NCBI GenBank assembly: GCA_016707445.1
Contig: JADJHR010000003.1
Location: 248,001-312,000 of the forward strand
Length of the DNA: 64,000 nucleotides
Direction: 5' to 3'
Origin: Rubrivivax sp.
GTDB lineage: Bacteria; Pseudomonadota; Gammaproteobacteria; Burkholderiales; Burkholderiaceae_C
The notes beneath the pieces are model-generated. The model saw only the letters and a program-made list of their open reading frames with translations, was not told where the DNA came from and did no database searches. The position numbers and the translations under genes were made by a program. Positions 19,309 through 29,803 of the stretch are shown here, piece by piece. Each line of letters begins with the position of its first letter. Within the stretch, counting starts at the first letter, position 1.

Positions 19309-20412
19309 ATGCATCCGATGACCAGCCGCCAACGCCGCAGCAACAACCAGTTCAAGAATGCCCCGCTCGACCTGGCGCTGCAGGGCGGTGGTTCGCATGG
19401 CGCTTTCACCTGGGGCGTGCTCGATCGCTTGCTGCAGGACGACACGCTGGCCATCGACGGCGTGTCGGGCACCAGCGCCGGTGCGCTGAACGCGGCGGTC
19501 ATGGCCACCGGCTGGGCCGATGGCGGCCGTGAATCTGCGCGCCGCGCCTTGCGTGCCTTCTGGCTCGACCTGGCCGGGCAGGGCGGCTGCTTCGGCAACC
19601 CGGCCGTCACCTGGCCGCATGGCCAGGCCAGCAACCCCTGGGTCGCGTGGGCGGCGCTGGGTGGCCTGCACATGGACCAGAACCCCTGGCAGGCCTGGAC
19701 GCAGCAGTTCCTGCGCGCCTTCAGCCCATACCAGTTCAACCCCTTCGACATCAACCCGCTGCGCCAGGTGGTGGCGCGTCATGTGCATGTGCCGGCGCTG
19801 CGCAAGGGACCGCTGTCGCTGTTCGTCACCGCCACGGCGGTGCGCAGCGGGCAGCCACGCGTGTTTCATCGTGATGACCTGAGCGTCGATGCACTGCTCG
19901 CCTCGTCGTGCCTGCCGCAACTGTTTCGTGCGGTCGAGATCGACGGCCAGCCGTATTGGGACGGTGGCTACAGCGGCAATCCGTCGATCTGGCCATTGAT
20001 CTACGAGACTGCGGCGCTGGACGTGATGCTGGTCAAGATCAATCCGCTGCTCCGCCCCGACCTGCCCGACACCAGCGAAGAGATTGCCGATCGCATCAAC
20101 GAGATCACCTTCAACGCCGGCCTGATGGCCGAGATGCGCGCCATCGGCTTCGTGCAGCGCCTGGTGCAGCAGGGCAGGCTCGGCCAGGGCCAGTACAAGA
20201 ACCTGCGCCTGCACATGATCGCCGACGAAGAACAGCTGGCGCAGCTGCATCCGTCGAGCAAGCTCAACACCGAGCGCGGCTTCATCGAACACCTGCACGG
20301 CCTGGGCCTGGGCGCCGCCGAGCGCTGGCTGGACCAGCACCGTGCCGACATCGGCCAGCGTTCCACGCTCGACCCGGCGGCCACCTTCCTGGCGCCGCGC
20401 GGCGTGGCCTGA
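19309..20412 (+). CDS. Patatin-like phospholipase
   Basis: A 367-residue serine lipid acyl hydrolase. Oxyanion-hole motif LQGGGSHGAF (about residues 24-33), nucleophile Ser56 in GVSGTSAGA, and catalytic Asp in WDGGYSGNP (near residue 218) are all present. The start could also be the ATG at 19318. No signal peptide is seen, so it is cytosolic or membrane-peripheral. Lipid hydrolysis would fit the neighbouring clsB and EEP genes, but no operon link is evident. The next gene begins 10 bases later. Confidence 0.9.
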   Translation: MHPMTSRQRRSNNQFKNAPLDLALQGGGSHGAFTWGVLDRLLQDDTLAIDGVSGTSAGALNAAVMATGWADGGRESARRALRAFWLDLAGQGGCFGNPAVTWPHGQASNPWVAWAALGGLHMDQNPWQAWTQQFLRAFSPYQFNPFDINPLRQVVARHVHVPALRKGPLSLFVTATAVRSGQPRVFHRDDLSVDALLASSCLPQLFRAVEIDGQPYWDGGYSGNPSIWPLIYETAALDVMLVKINPLLRPDLPDTSEEIADRINEITFNAGLMAEMRAIGFVQRLVQQGRLGQGQYKNLRLHMIADEEQLAQLHPSSKLNTERGFIEHLHGLGLGAAERWLDQHRADIGQRSTLDPAATFLAPRGVA

Positions 20413-20422
20413 GCGGGCGCGG

Positions 20423-21472
20423 GTGGCTGGCGATCGGGTCGCGCCGCGACAGCCTCAGGATCTGGTCGTCCTGCGACCAGAGGGCCTGTACTGCCCGCAG
20501 GGTGACTTTCACATCGACCCCTGGCGCCCGGTGCCGCGCGCAGTGATCACGCATGCCCATGCCGACCATGCCCGGCGCGGTCACCAGGCCTATCTGTGCA
20601 GTGCGCCGGGTGCCGGCGTGCTGCGCGAGCGCCTGGGTGGCATCAACCTGCAGGCCCTGGACTACGGCAAGCGAATCGACATGAACGGCGTCGCCGTCAG
20701 CCTGCACCCGGCCGGCCATGTGCTGGGGTCGGCGCAGGTGCGCATCGAGCACCGTGGTCAAGTCTGGGTGGCGTCGGGTGACTACTTCGTGTCGGGTGCC
20801 GGCGATGCGAACGCCAGCTGCACGCCGTTCGAGCCGGTGCGCTGCCACACCTTCATCACCGAGTCGACCTTCGGCCTGCCCGTCTACCGCTGGCGCCCGC
20901 AGGCCGAGTTGATGGCCGAGATCGACCGCTGGTGGCAGGGCAATGCCGAAGTCGGCCGCGCCAGCCTGCTGCTGGCCTACAGCTTCGGCAAGGCGCAGCG
21001 CGTGCTCACGGGCGTTGATGCCGGCATCGGGCCCATCGTCGTGCACGACACGGTGCACACGATCAACCGGGCCTACCGCGCCGCCGGCGTGGCGCTGCCG
21101 GTCACCTTGCGGCTGGACGAGGTGAAGGACATCAACCTGTTGCGCCGGGCGCTGGTGATTGCGCCGCCGGGCGTGCGCAGCGGGCCCTTCGCAGGCGCGT
21201 TGGGTGACTTCGGCGACGCCTTTGCCAGTGGCTGGATGCAGCTGCGCGGGGCGCGGCGGCGCCAGGGCGCGGACCGCGGCTTCGCGCTCAGCGACCACGC
21301 CGACTGGCCGGGGCTGCAATCGGCCATCGCCGCCACCGGGGCGCAGCGGGTGATCGTCACCCATGGCGAAGAAGCGGTGATGGTGCGCTGGCTGCAGCAG
21401 CAGGGCCTGCAGGCGGGCAGCTTCAGCACCGAATTCGGCGTTGACGATGCGCTTGACCAAGCTCAAGGGTGA
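20423..21472 (+). CDS. Ligase-associated-type DNA exonuclease (metallo-beta-lactamase/beta-CASP fold)
   Basis: A 349-residue metallo-beta-lactamase protein with the zinc motif THAHADHA, GHVLGSAQV, SGDYF, TESTFG and the C-terminal SDHADW and VTHGEE motifs, i.e. the layout of the predicted exonuclease that accompanies an ATP-dependent DNA ligase and an Lhr-type helicase in many bacteria. Those partners are not in this window. A GTG start at 20423 is preferred because it follows the patatin stop and needs no extra domain. The DNA repair role is inferred from family context only. Confidence 0.75.
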   Translation: MAGDRVAPRQPQDLVVLRPEGLYCPQGDFHIDPWRPVPRAVITHAHADHARRGHQAYLCSAPGAGVLRERLGGINLQALDYGKRIDMNGVAVSLHPAGHVLGSAQVRIEHRGQVWVASGDYFVSGAGDANASCTPFEPVRCHTFITESTFGLPVYRWRPQAELMAEIDRWWQGNAEVGRASLLLAYSFGKAQRVLTGVDAGIGPIVVHDTVHTINRAYRAAGVALPVTLRLDEVKDINLLRRALVIAPPGVRSGPFAGALGDFGDAFASGWMQLRGARRRQGADRGFALSDHADWPGLQSAIAATGAQRVIVTHGEEAVMVRWLQQQGLQAGSFSTEFGVDDALDQAQG

Positions 21473-21498
21473 ACGCGTCGGCCTGACCACAATCGCTT

Positions 21499-22217
<719 letters not shown>

Positions 22218-22218
<1 letters not shown>

Positions 22219-24599
22219 TGCGGGCGCTGAACCGCAAGCTCTGGCGCGACCTGCGCCAGATGTGGAGCCAGGCGCTGACCATCGCGCTGGTGGTGGCCAG
22301 CGGCATCGGCGGCTTTCTGACCACCTTGTCGGCGGTCGACTCGCTGGCGCTGGCGCGCGACCGCTTCTATGCCCAGGCGCGCTTTGCCGATCTGTTCGCA
22401 GGGCTCAAGCGGGCGCCGCTGTCGCTGGTCGATACGCTGCGCCAGACCGCCGGCGTGGCCGACGTGCAGCCCACGGTGGAGGCGATGGTGCGCATCACGC
22501 TGCCCAACAGCAGCGACCCGGTGGTGGGGCAGCTGATCGGCATCGATCGCCGGCAGCCGATGCGGCTGAACCGCGTCAGCCTGCGCGGCGGCAACGCCGA
22601 TGCGGCGGTGGGCTCGCCCGGGCCGCCGCGCGCAGATGGCGCACTGCCGGTCTGGGTGTCGGAAGCCTTCGCCACCGTGCAGGGGCTCAAGCCCGGCGCA
22701 CGGTTGCAGGCGCTGATCAACGGCCGCCAGCGCACGCTGGAGATGGCCGGCGTGGCGTTGTCGCCCGAGTACATCTTCGCCGGCCTGTGGGGCATGCCCG
22801 ACCAGCGTGGCTTCGGGGTCTTCTGGATCGACCGCGAGGCACTGGCCGCCGCCTACGACATGGAAGGCGCCTTCAACCATGTGGCCGTCAAGCTGGCGCC
22901 GGCGGCCGATGAACGCGCGGTGATCGCTGCGCTGCGCGCCCAGCTGGCGCCGTATGGCGCGCGCGAGGTGAATGGCCGCGAGCAGCAGACCTCGAACGCG
23001 ATGCTCAGCGACGAGATCAAGGGCCAGACCGTGATGGGCACGCTGTTGCCCAGCATCTTTCTGGCGGTGGCCGCCTTTCTGCTGAACGTGGTGGTGTCGC
23101 GCCTGGTGGCCACGCAGCGCGAGCAGATCGCGGCCCTGAAGGCGCTGGGCTATGCCAACCGCAGCATTGCCGCGCATTACCTGGCGCTGGTGCTGGTGAT
23201 CGTCGCCATCGGGCTGTTGCTGGGCCTGGGCCTGGGCAAGCTGCTGGGCACGGCGCTGACCGGCTTGTATGCCGAGGTCTTTCGCTTCCCGAGCTTTGCG
23301 CACCGCATGGACCCGGCGTTGGTGATCACCGGGCTCGGGCTGACGGCGCTGACCGCGGTGGCCGGCACGCTCAACGCCATCCTGGCCAGCGTGCGCCTGA
23401 CACCGGCCGAGGCCATGCGGCCGCCCGCGCCCGGGCGCTACCGGCGCACGCTGCTCGAACGCCTGGGTCTGCGAAGGGTGCCGACCTCGCTGCGCATGAT
23501 CCTGCGCCAGATGGAACGCCGGCCCTGGCGCACGCTGCTGGCCATCGTCGGCGTGGCCGCAGCGGTGGCGATCGTGATCCTGGGCAACTTCTTCCGTGAC
23601 GCCATCGACAGCATCGTCGACAGCCAGTTCAACGTGTCGATGCGCAACGACGTCTCGGTCTGGACCTTCGACCCGCTGGCGGGCAGCGCGCGCAGCGAGC
23701 TGCTGCGACTGCCCGGCGTCAAGCAGGCTGAGGCCACGCGCTTCGTGCAGGTCAACCTGGTGCACGGCCACCGGCAAGAGCGCGTTCAGATTAAAGGTTA
23801 TGCCAGCGCATCTCAGCTGTACCGCGTGGTCGATCTGCACAACCGGGTGCTGCCGCTGGTCGGCGACGGCCTGGTGCTGACCGACCGCCTGGCGCGCAAG
23901 CTGGGCCTGCAGGTCGGCGACACGGTGCGTGCCGAGGTGCTGGAAGGCCGCGTGCGCACGCTCGAGCTGAAGGTCGATCGCCTGGTGCCCGAGATGATGG
24001 GGCTGAATGCCTACATGCGGCGCGAAGCGCTGAACCAGGCGCTGGCCGAAGGCGACATCGCCAACGGTTTCGTGCTGGCGCTGGATCGTGGTGCCGAAGC
24101 GGCGCTGCTGGACGCCACACGCCGCATGCCGCGTGTGGCCGGCGCCTTCAGCAAGGCCAGCATGCTGCGCAACATGCAGGAGGTGAGTGCGCGCAACATC
24201 CGCATCATGAGCCTGGTGCTGACCTCCTTTGCCGCGGTGATCGCGGTCGGCGTGGTCTACAACAACGCGCGCATCGCGCTGGCCGAGCGCACCTGGGAGC
24301 TGGCCAGCCTGCGAGTGCTGGGTTTCACGCGCGCCGAGGTGTCGGCACTGCTGCTGGGCGAGATGGCGCTGTCGATCGCGCTGGCGCTGCCGCTGGGCAT
24401 GCTGCTCGGCCTGGGCCTGGTGCACGGCCTGGCCGGCGCGATGGCCACCGACCAGTTCCAGTTTCCGATCGTGATCCAGCCTCGCACCTACGTCTGGGCC
24501 GGCCTGTGCGTGCTGGCGGCGGCGCTGGCCAGCGCCCTGGTGGTGCGCCGGCAGATCGACCGGCTGGACATGGTGGCGGCCCTGAAGACCCGAGAATGA
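22218..24599 (+). CDS. ABC transporter permease with two FtsX-like domains
   Basis: A 793-residue membrane protein. A signal-anchor-like first helix is followed by a periplasmic MacB-type domain, an FtsX domain (about residues 275-400, with VVSRLVATQREQIAALKALG), a second periplasmic region and a second FtsX domain (about 665-790, with ASLRVLGFTRAEVSALLLGE). The duplicated form resembles YbbP-type permeases. Such exporters are mechanotransmission devices acting on lipids, lipoproteins or peptides rather than channels. With the HlyD-like adaptor gene downstream it should form a tripartite system. The substrate is unknown. Confidence 0.88.
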
Positions 24600-24612
24600 A
24601 ACGACGACATCG

Positions 24613-25821
24613 ATGATGAAGCGATCGACCCTGATCCTGAGCGTGCTGGCCGGCGCGGCGCTGCTGGCCATCTTGGCCTGGGCCTTTGCCCCGCGCCCGC
24701 TGGAGGTGGAAACCGCGCTGGCCGTGCAAGGCCCGTTCGAGACCACCATCGACGAAGATGGCCGCACGCGGCTGGCCGAGCGTTACCAGGTCTCGGCGCC
24801 TCTGGCCGGGCGGCTGGCGCGCATCACGCTGCGCGAAGGTGACGCCGTCAAGGCCGGCGACACCGTGGCCAGCCTGCAGCCGCTGATGACGCCCTTGCTG
24901 GACGAACGCAGCCGCCGCGAGCAGCTGGCCCGGGTGCAGGGCAGCGAGGCCGCGCTGCAGCAGGCCGGCACGCGTGTGGCGGCGGCGCGTGTGGCGCTGG
25001 AGCGCGCGCGCGACGACCTTCGGCGCAGCGAGCAGCTGGCTGCGCAGGGCTTCATCGCACCGACCAAGCTGAGCAGCGACCGGCTGGCGGTGCAGGCCGC
25101 GCAGAAGGACGTGGAGGCGGCACTCGATGGCCAGCAGATCGCCCGCCACGACCTGGAGCAGGCGCGCGTGGTGCTGAACCTGCAGCGTGGCCCGGCCGGC
25201 GCCAGCCCGGCCGTGATGCTGCGTGCACCAGTGGCCGGCCGCGTGCTGAAGGTGCATGTGGCCAGTGAAGGCCCGGTGTTGCCGGGCGCGCCCTTGCTGG
25301 ACATCGGCGACATCAGCCGGCTCGAGATCGTGGCCGAGCTGCTGACCACCGACGCGCTGCAGGCGCTGCCGGGCGCGTTGGTGCGCATCGAACGTTGGGG
25401 CGGCCCCGGCGTGCTGCAGGGCCAGGTGCGCCGGGTCGAACCGGCCGCCTTCACCAAGGTGTCGGCGCTGGGCGTGGAAGAGCAGCGTGTGAACGTGGTC
25501 ATCGACATCAACAGCCCGCGCGCGCAGTGGGCCGCGCTGGGCGATGGCTTTCGCGTTGGTGTTCACATCGTCACGCGCAGCGAGGCGCAGGTGCTGAAGC
25601 TGCCGGTGGGTGCCGTCTTTCCGCTGCCGGCACCGGCCAGCGGGTCGGCGGTGTTCGTCGCCGATGGCGGCCATGCACGGCTGCAGGCGGTGACGGTGGC
25701 CGCGCGCAACGGCGAGGAAGCCTGGATCACGCAGGGGCTGGCGGCCGGCACCCGCGTGCTGATCTATCCGCCGGCCGCGGTGACCGACGGCGCGCGCATC
25801 CGGCCGCGCACCCAGCGCTGA
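24613..25821 (+). CDS. HlyD/MacA-family periplasmic adaptor protein
   Basis: A 402-residue membrane-fusion protein. An N-terminal membrane anchor (about residues 6-27) precedes the lipoyl half-motifs (SAPLAGRLARITLREGDAV and APVAGRVLKVHV), an alpha-helical hairpin rich in Gln/Arg/Ala between them, and a beta-barrel/MP domain. It follows the permease by 13 bases and would link it to an outer-membrane channel, which is not encoded in the window. Confidence 0.88.
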   Translation: MMKRSTLILSVLAGAALLAILAWAFAPRPLEVETALAVQGPFETTIDEDGRTRLAERYQVSAPLAGRLARITLREGDAVKAGDTVASLQPLMTPLLDERSRREQLARVQGSEAALQQAGTRVAAARVALERARDDLRRSEQLAAQGFIAPTKLSSDRLAVQAAQKDVEAALDGQQIARHDLEQARVVLNLQRGPAGASPAVMLRAPVAGRVLKVHVASEGPVLPGAPLLDIGDISRLEIVAELLTTDALQALPGALVRIERWGGPGVLQGQVRRVEPAAFTKVSALGVEEQRVNVVIDINSPRAQWAALGDGFRVGVHIVTRSEAQVLKLPVGAVFPLPAPASGSAVFVADGGHARLQAVTVAARNGEEAWITQGLAAGTRVLIYPPAAVTDGARIRPRTQR

Positions 25822-25849
25822 CCCGTCACACGGTTATATTGAGCCCGTC

Positions 25850-27310
25850 ATGCAGCAACTCAGCGAACAGGACGCCGCCTTTCTGGCCAGCGACAGTGCG
25901 CATGCCAACGCCAACGTCTCGCTGCTGCACATCTATGACCAGAGCACGGCGCCGTCGGGCAAGGTGCGCTTCAAGACCATCCTGGCGCACATCGAAAGCC
26001 GGCTCGGCAGCGCACCGATCTTTCGCCGCAAGCTGATGCGGCTGCCGATGGGGCTGGACCAGCCCTACTGGGTCGACGACCAGCACTTCGACCTCGAATA
26101 CCACGTGCGCCACATCGCGCTGCCCAAGCCCGGCGACTGGCGGCAGTTCTGCATCCAGGTCTCGCGCATCCACGCCCGGCCGCTCGACCAGAACCGCCCC
26201 TTGTGGGAGGTCTACGTGATCGAGGGCCTGGACAGCTTTCTCGACCTGCCGGCCGGCAGCTTCGCGCTGCTGACCAAGACCCACCACGCGGCGCTGGACT
26301 TCGAGAACGACGACGAGCTGACGGCGCGGCTGCACGACCTGTCGCCGGCCACCGGCGCACCGCCACCGGCGGCACCCTGGTTCGCGAATGCCGCGCCGGC
26401 CATGCTGCCCTTGCTGGCACGCGGCGTGGTGCGCAACCTGCTGGCGCCGCGGCGGCTGGCCGGGCCGCTGTCGCGCCGCCTGCGCAAGCTGGCGCCGAGC
26501 CGCCTGGCGCTGGCCGGCGACGTGTTGCTGGGTGGCGCCGAGATGCCGCTGGTGCGCTTCAATGCCGTGGTCTCGCCGCATCGGGTGTTCGAAACCCGGC
26601 GTTTCGGCATCGACGAATTCAAGCGCATCCGCGGTCAGGTGCGCGGGGCGACCGTGCACGACGCCGTGCTGGCCGTGTGCGGCGGTGCGCTGCGCCGCTA
26701 CCTGGACGCACACGACGAGCTGCCGCTGCACAGCAGCCTGTATGCGCTGGCGCCCCTGTCGGTGCGCAGCGGCGCTGCCGCTGTCAACGTTGACGCCGGG
26801 CACGACGGCCTGTCGTGGCTGCGCGTGGCGCTGGGCACCGACGTGGCCGACCCGGTACAGCGCCTGCGCCAGATCCATGCCCAGACTTCGGGCGCGCAGG
26901 CCATGGGCCAGGCGGTGGGCGCGCGCGAACAGGCTGCCGTGGCAGGCGGTGCGGCAGCGGTACTGGGCCGCACGGCCAAGCTGGCGGCGCGTGCACTGGC
27001 CGGGCAGCGCGCGCCGATGGCGGCCTGCAGCATCACCAACGTGCCCGGGCCGCAAGGTCCGCTGTACCTGTGCGGCGCCCGCATGAGCTACTTTTCGGCC
27101 ATGCTGCCGATCAGCGATGGCCTGGGCCTGAGCTTTGCGGTCACCAGCTATGACGGCCGCATCGTCATCTCGCCGACCAGCTGCCGTGAACTGATGCCCG
27201 ACCCCGAAGGATTTGCGCAATGCCTGCGCGACAGTTTTCAGGAACTGCTGGCGCTGGCACCGCAACCCGCGGCGGCGGCCCGGGCGCGGCCCCGCAAGCG
27301 CGTGCCGTAG
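25850..27310 (+). CDS. Wax ester synthase/diacylglycerol acyltransferase-like protein (WS/DGAT)
   Basis: A 486-residue protein of the bacterial WS/DGAT family, which esterifies acyl-CoA to alcohols or diacylglycerol to store neutral lipid. Order and motifs fit: LSEQDAAFL, PYWVDDQHFDLEYHVRH, PLDQNRPLWEVYVIEGL, SNVPGP-like TNVPGPQGPLYLCGARM and a C-terminal PISDGLGLSF segment. Two key sites deviate: the active-site HHxxxDG reads HHAALDF, and the usual ND pair of the second motif reads HD (ATVHDAVLAVCGGALRRYL). The catalytic His-His and Asp remain, so it may be active with altered specificity. A TATATT sits at 25835-25840 close to the start. It converges with the diguanylate cyclase gene. Confidence 0.85.
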   Translation: MQQLSEQDAAFLASDSAHANANVSLLHIYDQSTAPSGKVRFKTILAHIESRLGSAPIFRRKLMRLPMGLDQPYWVDDQHFDLEYHVRHIALPKPGDWRQFCIQVSRIHARPLDQNRPLWEVYVIEGLDSFLDLPAGSFALLTKTHHAALDFENDDELTARLHDLSPATGAPPPAAPWFANAAPAMLPLLARGVVRNLLAPRRLAGPLSRRLRKLAPSRLALAGDVLLGGAEMPLVRFNAVVSPHRVFETRRFGIDEFKRIRGQVRGATVHDAVLAVCGGALRRYLDAHDELPLHSSLYALAPLSVRSGAAAVNVDAGHDGLSWLRVALGTDVADPVQRLRQIHAQTSGAQAMGQAVGAREQAAVAGGAAAVLGRTAKLAARALAGQRAPMAACSITNVPGPQGPLYLCGARMSYFSAMLPISDGLGLSFAVTSYDGRIVISPTSCRELMPDPEGFAQCLRDSFQELLALAPQPAAAARARPRKRVP

Positions 27311-27383
27311 AGGGCTTGCGCGTGCCCCGGGGGTCGGCCGTGACGGGCTTTGACCTGACCCTGGCGCGTGACAGCGCCGGCGG

Positions 27384-28258
27384 TCAACGTGGAACTGCGG
27401 TGACTGCGGTCGATGCGCTGACCTGCGGCGCGCACGCAACCCGGTTTCGTCCTTCGGTCTTGGCGCGGTAGAGCTGCTCATCGGCGTTGCGTACCAGCGA
27501 CTCGGCGCTTGCGTTGTCCTGGTTCAGGTCGGCCACACCGATGCTGACTGTGATGTTGAGTTCGGCCGTCTTGCCGGCATAGCCATGCACCCGAAAGACA
27601 TGCGACTCGATGTGGCGTCGCAGCCGGTCGGCCAGTTCGCAGGCGGGCTGGGCTTGCGTGTGGGTCGCGATGATCAGGAACTCTTCGCCGCCGTAGCGCG
27701 TCAGCACATCGGAGTCGCGCAGGCGCTCGGCGAGCAGCCGCCGGATGCCCACCAGGACCTCGTCCCCGATCGGATCCCATGGGTGTCGTTGACCCGCTTG
27801 AAGTGGTCGATGTCGAGCAGCAGCACCGACAGCGGCATGCCGTAGCGTCGGGCCGAAGCCACTTCATCGGTCAGGCGCTGGTCCATGTAGCGCCGGTTGA
27901 AGGCACCGGTCAGCGCGTCGGTGATGGCCTCGCGCTCGAGGCGGCCGATGTGAACGATGTCCAGTGCCGTGCGCAGCGACAAGGCCGCGGTCAGGGCCAC
28001 GAAGCAGGCCCCGAAAAAGAAGATCACCGGCACCATCAGGTCGACCCAGCCGAGGTGGCTGGACCAGCGCAGCACCAGATAGCCCAGGTAGCCGACGAGA
28101 AACAGCACGATCATTCCCGTCATCGCGACCCAGCGCTTGCGCAAGGGACCGGGCGGCAACTGGCCGACGAGGCGGCGCACGCCGAAGAGCGACCAGACGA
28201 GCATGCCCATGCCGGCACCGATCAGTGCATTGGCGGCCCAGGTGATGAAGGTGTGCAT
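27384..28258 (-). pseudogene. Membrane-bound diguanylate cyclase (GGDEF), single-base frameshift
   Basis: The reading frame from 28258 gives three to four hydrophobic segments (about residues 8-30, 42-65, 73-95) and the first half of a GGDEF domain (DALTGAFNRRYMDQRL, LLLDIDHFKRVNDTHG). It then shifts; the second half (GDEVLVGIRRLLAERL, RYGGEEFLII, VSIGVADL, ADEQLYRAKTEGRNRV) continues in another frame. Restoring one C between 27775 and 27776 (CATGGG-C-ATCCG) rebuilds the family sequence THGHPIGDEV. The GGEEF active site is otherwise intact. c-di-GMP would be the product if the gene is functional. It is either a fresh mutation or a sequencing/assembly error. Confidence 0.85.
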
Positions 28259-28460
28259 CTTGGTGGCGTCGCAACATGGCTGCTCTGAGGCCTGAAGCGA
28301 CGATCAGGCTCGACGAGTGGCCTTCGGCAGCCGCGTGCTGCCACTGAAGCCCGCGGGCCGCAGTTGATCCTGAATGGACGCCTGGTGTGTGCTTCTGCCC
28401 ACCGCGCGCCGACCAGGACGACGCGCTTGGCGGGTTGATGGCCCGCCGTGCCCCCGGTGA

Positions 28461-29654
28461 TCAGGGTGCCGGGTCAGCGCAACCGTAGCGTGCCTGCAGC
28501 CGCGCCCGCGCGCGCGGGTCGACATTGACTCGCGACAAGTCTCCGCGCACTTGCGGCAGGGCCAGCAGCCGCGGGTCCATCACGCGAAACCACAGCCGGG
28601 GCAGGTAGGCCAGCGGGAACATGCCGAAGTAGCCGCTGGGCAGTTGCGGCAGGTCGGTAAAGTGGCGCAGGCACTGGTAGCGCCGCGACGGGTGGGCGTG
28701 GTGGTCGCTGTGGCGCTGCAGGTGGAAGGTGGCCAGATTGGTCACCAGGTGGTTGGTGTTCCAGGAATGGTGTGGTTGTGGTGCTTCGTAGGCGCCACTG
28801 GGCAGGCGCTGGCGCAGCAGGCCGTAATGTTCGATGTAATTGGCCGAGGTCAGCTGCCACCAGGCGACCAGGTTGTGCACCAGCAGGAAGACGACCATCA
28901 CGCCGCCGAAGGCGGCGATCAGCGTGCCCTGCAGCAGCAGCGTCACCGCATAGGATTGCAGCAGCGTGTTGTGCCAGGACCAGACCGGGCGCCCCAGTGC
29001 CCGCAGCCGGTCACGCTCGAGCACCCAGGCGCGGCGCACGCCGCCCGGCAGTTCGCGCAGTGCAAAGCGGTAGATCGACTCACCCATGCGCGAGCTGGCA
29101 TGGTCCTCGGGCGTGGCCACCCAGCGGTGGTGACCGCGGCCGTGTTCGACCGTGAAATGGCCGTAGGCCGGCACCGCCAGCACCAGCCGCGCCAGCCCTT
29201 GCTCGACGCGGTTGTGCTTGTGGCCCAGTTCGTGCGCGGTGTTCAAGCCCAGGCCGGCGTCGGTGCCGGCCACGTAGGCCAGCAGCAGCAGCGCCCACCA
29301 TGGCAGGTCTTGCGTGCCGGCCCACCAGGCGCAGCCGATCAGCGCCACGAAGTGCAGCGGCACCGTCACCCAGGTCAGCCAGCGGTAGTAGCGGTCGGCC
29401 ATCAGCGCCGGCACCACCGCCTCGGGTGGGTTGTTCTGGTCCTCGCCGATCAGCGCGTCCAGCAGCGGCATCAGACCGTAGCTGATCAAGAGCGGCAGCC
29501 CCAGCGCCAGCGGCTGACCGCTGGCCTGGTGGGCCCACAGCCCGAGGAAAGGCAGCAGCGGGTAGACCACCGACAAGCCCCAGGCCCAGCGCTTGCGGTC
29601 GCGGTAGCTGACCGGGCGGCCCATCTCATCAGTGGCGGTGTAGGTGATGCTCAT
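28461..29654 (-). CDS. alkB: Alkane 1-monooxygenase (AlkB) / fatty-acid-desaturase-fold di-iron hydroxylase
   Basis: A 397-residue integral membrane di-iron enzyme oxidising medium- to long-chain n-alkanes at the terminal carbon with rubredoxin as electron donor. The AlkB signature sequences are all present: NTAHELGHK, EHGRGHHRWVATPEDHASS, NYIEHYGL and LQRHSDHHAHPSRRYQCL, providing the conserved histidines. There are about six hydrophobic stretches. No rubredoxin or regulator gene is adjacent, so partners must be elsewhere. Together with the nearby WS/DGAT gene it suggests hydrocarbon use and lipid storage, an inference from proximity. Confidence 0.9.
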   Translation of the reverse strand: MSITYTATDEMGRPVSYRDRKRWAWGLSVVYPLLPFLGLWAHQASGQPLALGLPLLISYGLMPLLDALIGEDQNNPPEAVVPALMADRYYRWLTWVTVPLHFVALIGCAWWAGTQDLPWWALLLLAYVAGTDAGLGLNTAHELGHKHNRVEQGLARLVLAVPAYGHFTVEHGRGHHRWVATPEDHASSRMGESIYRFALRELPGGVRRAWVLERDRLRALGRPVWSWHNTLLQSYAVTLLLQGTLIAAFGGVMVVFLLVHNLVAWWQLTSANYIEHYGLLRQRLPSGAYEAPQPHHSWNTNHLVTNLATFHLQRHSDHHAHPSRRYQCLRHFTDLPQLPSGYFGMFPLAYLPRLWFRVMDPRLLALPQVRGDLSRVNVDPRARARLQARYGCADPAP

Positions 29655-29803
29655 GGTGGTGCAAGCACGACCACCTTCGCCGGTTGGGGGCGGCGCGTCA
29701 AGCCCCCCGGAAACCCGGCTGCGACGGACGCCCGCGTTGTGACGTGGGCGGCCCAGCTGAACCGTCCCGGCACGGGTCGATCAGCTTGCATTCGACGAGG
29801 CGC

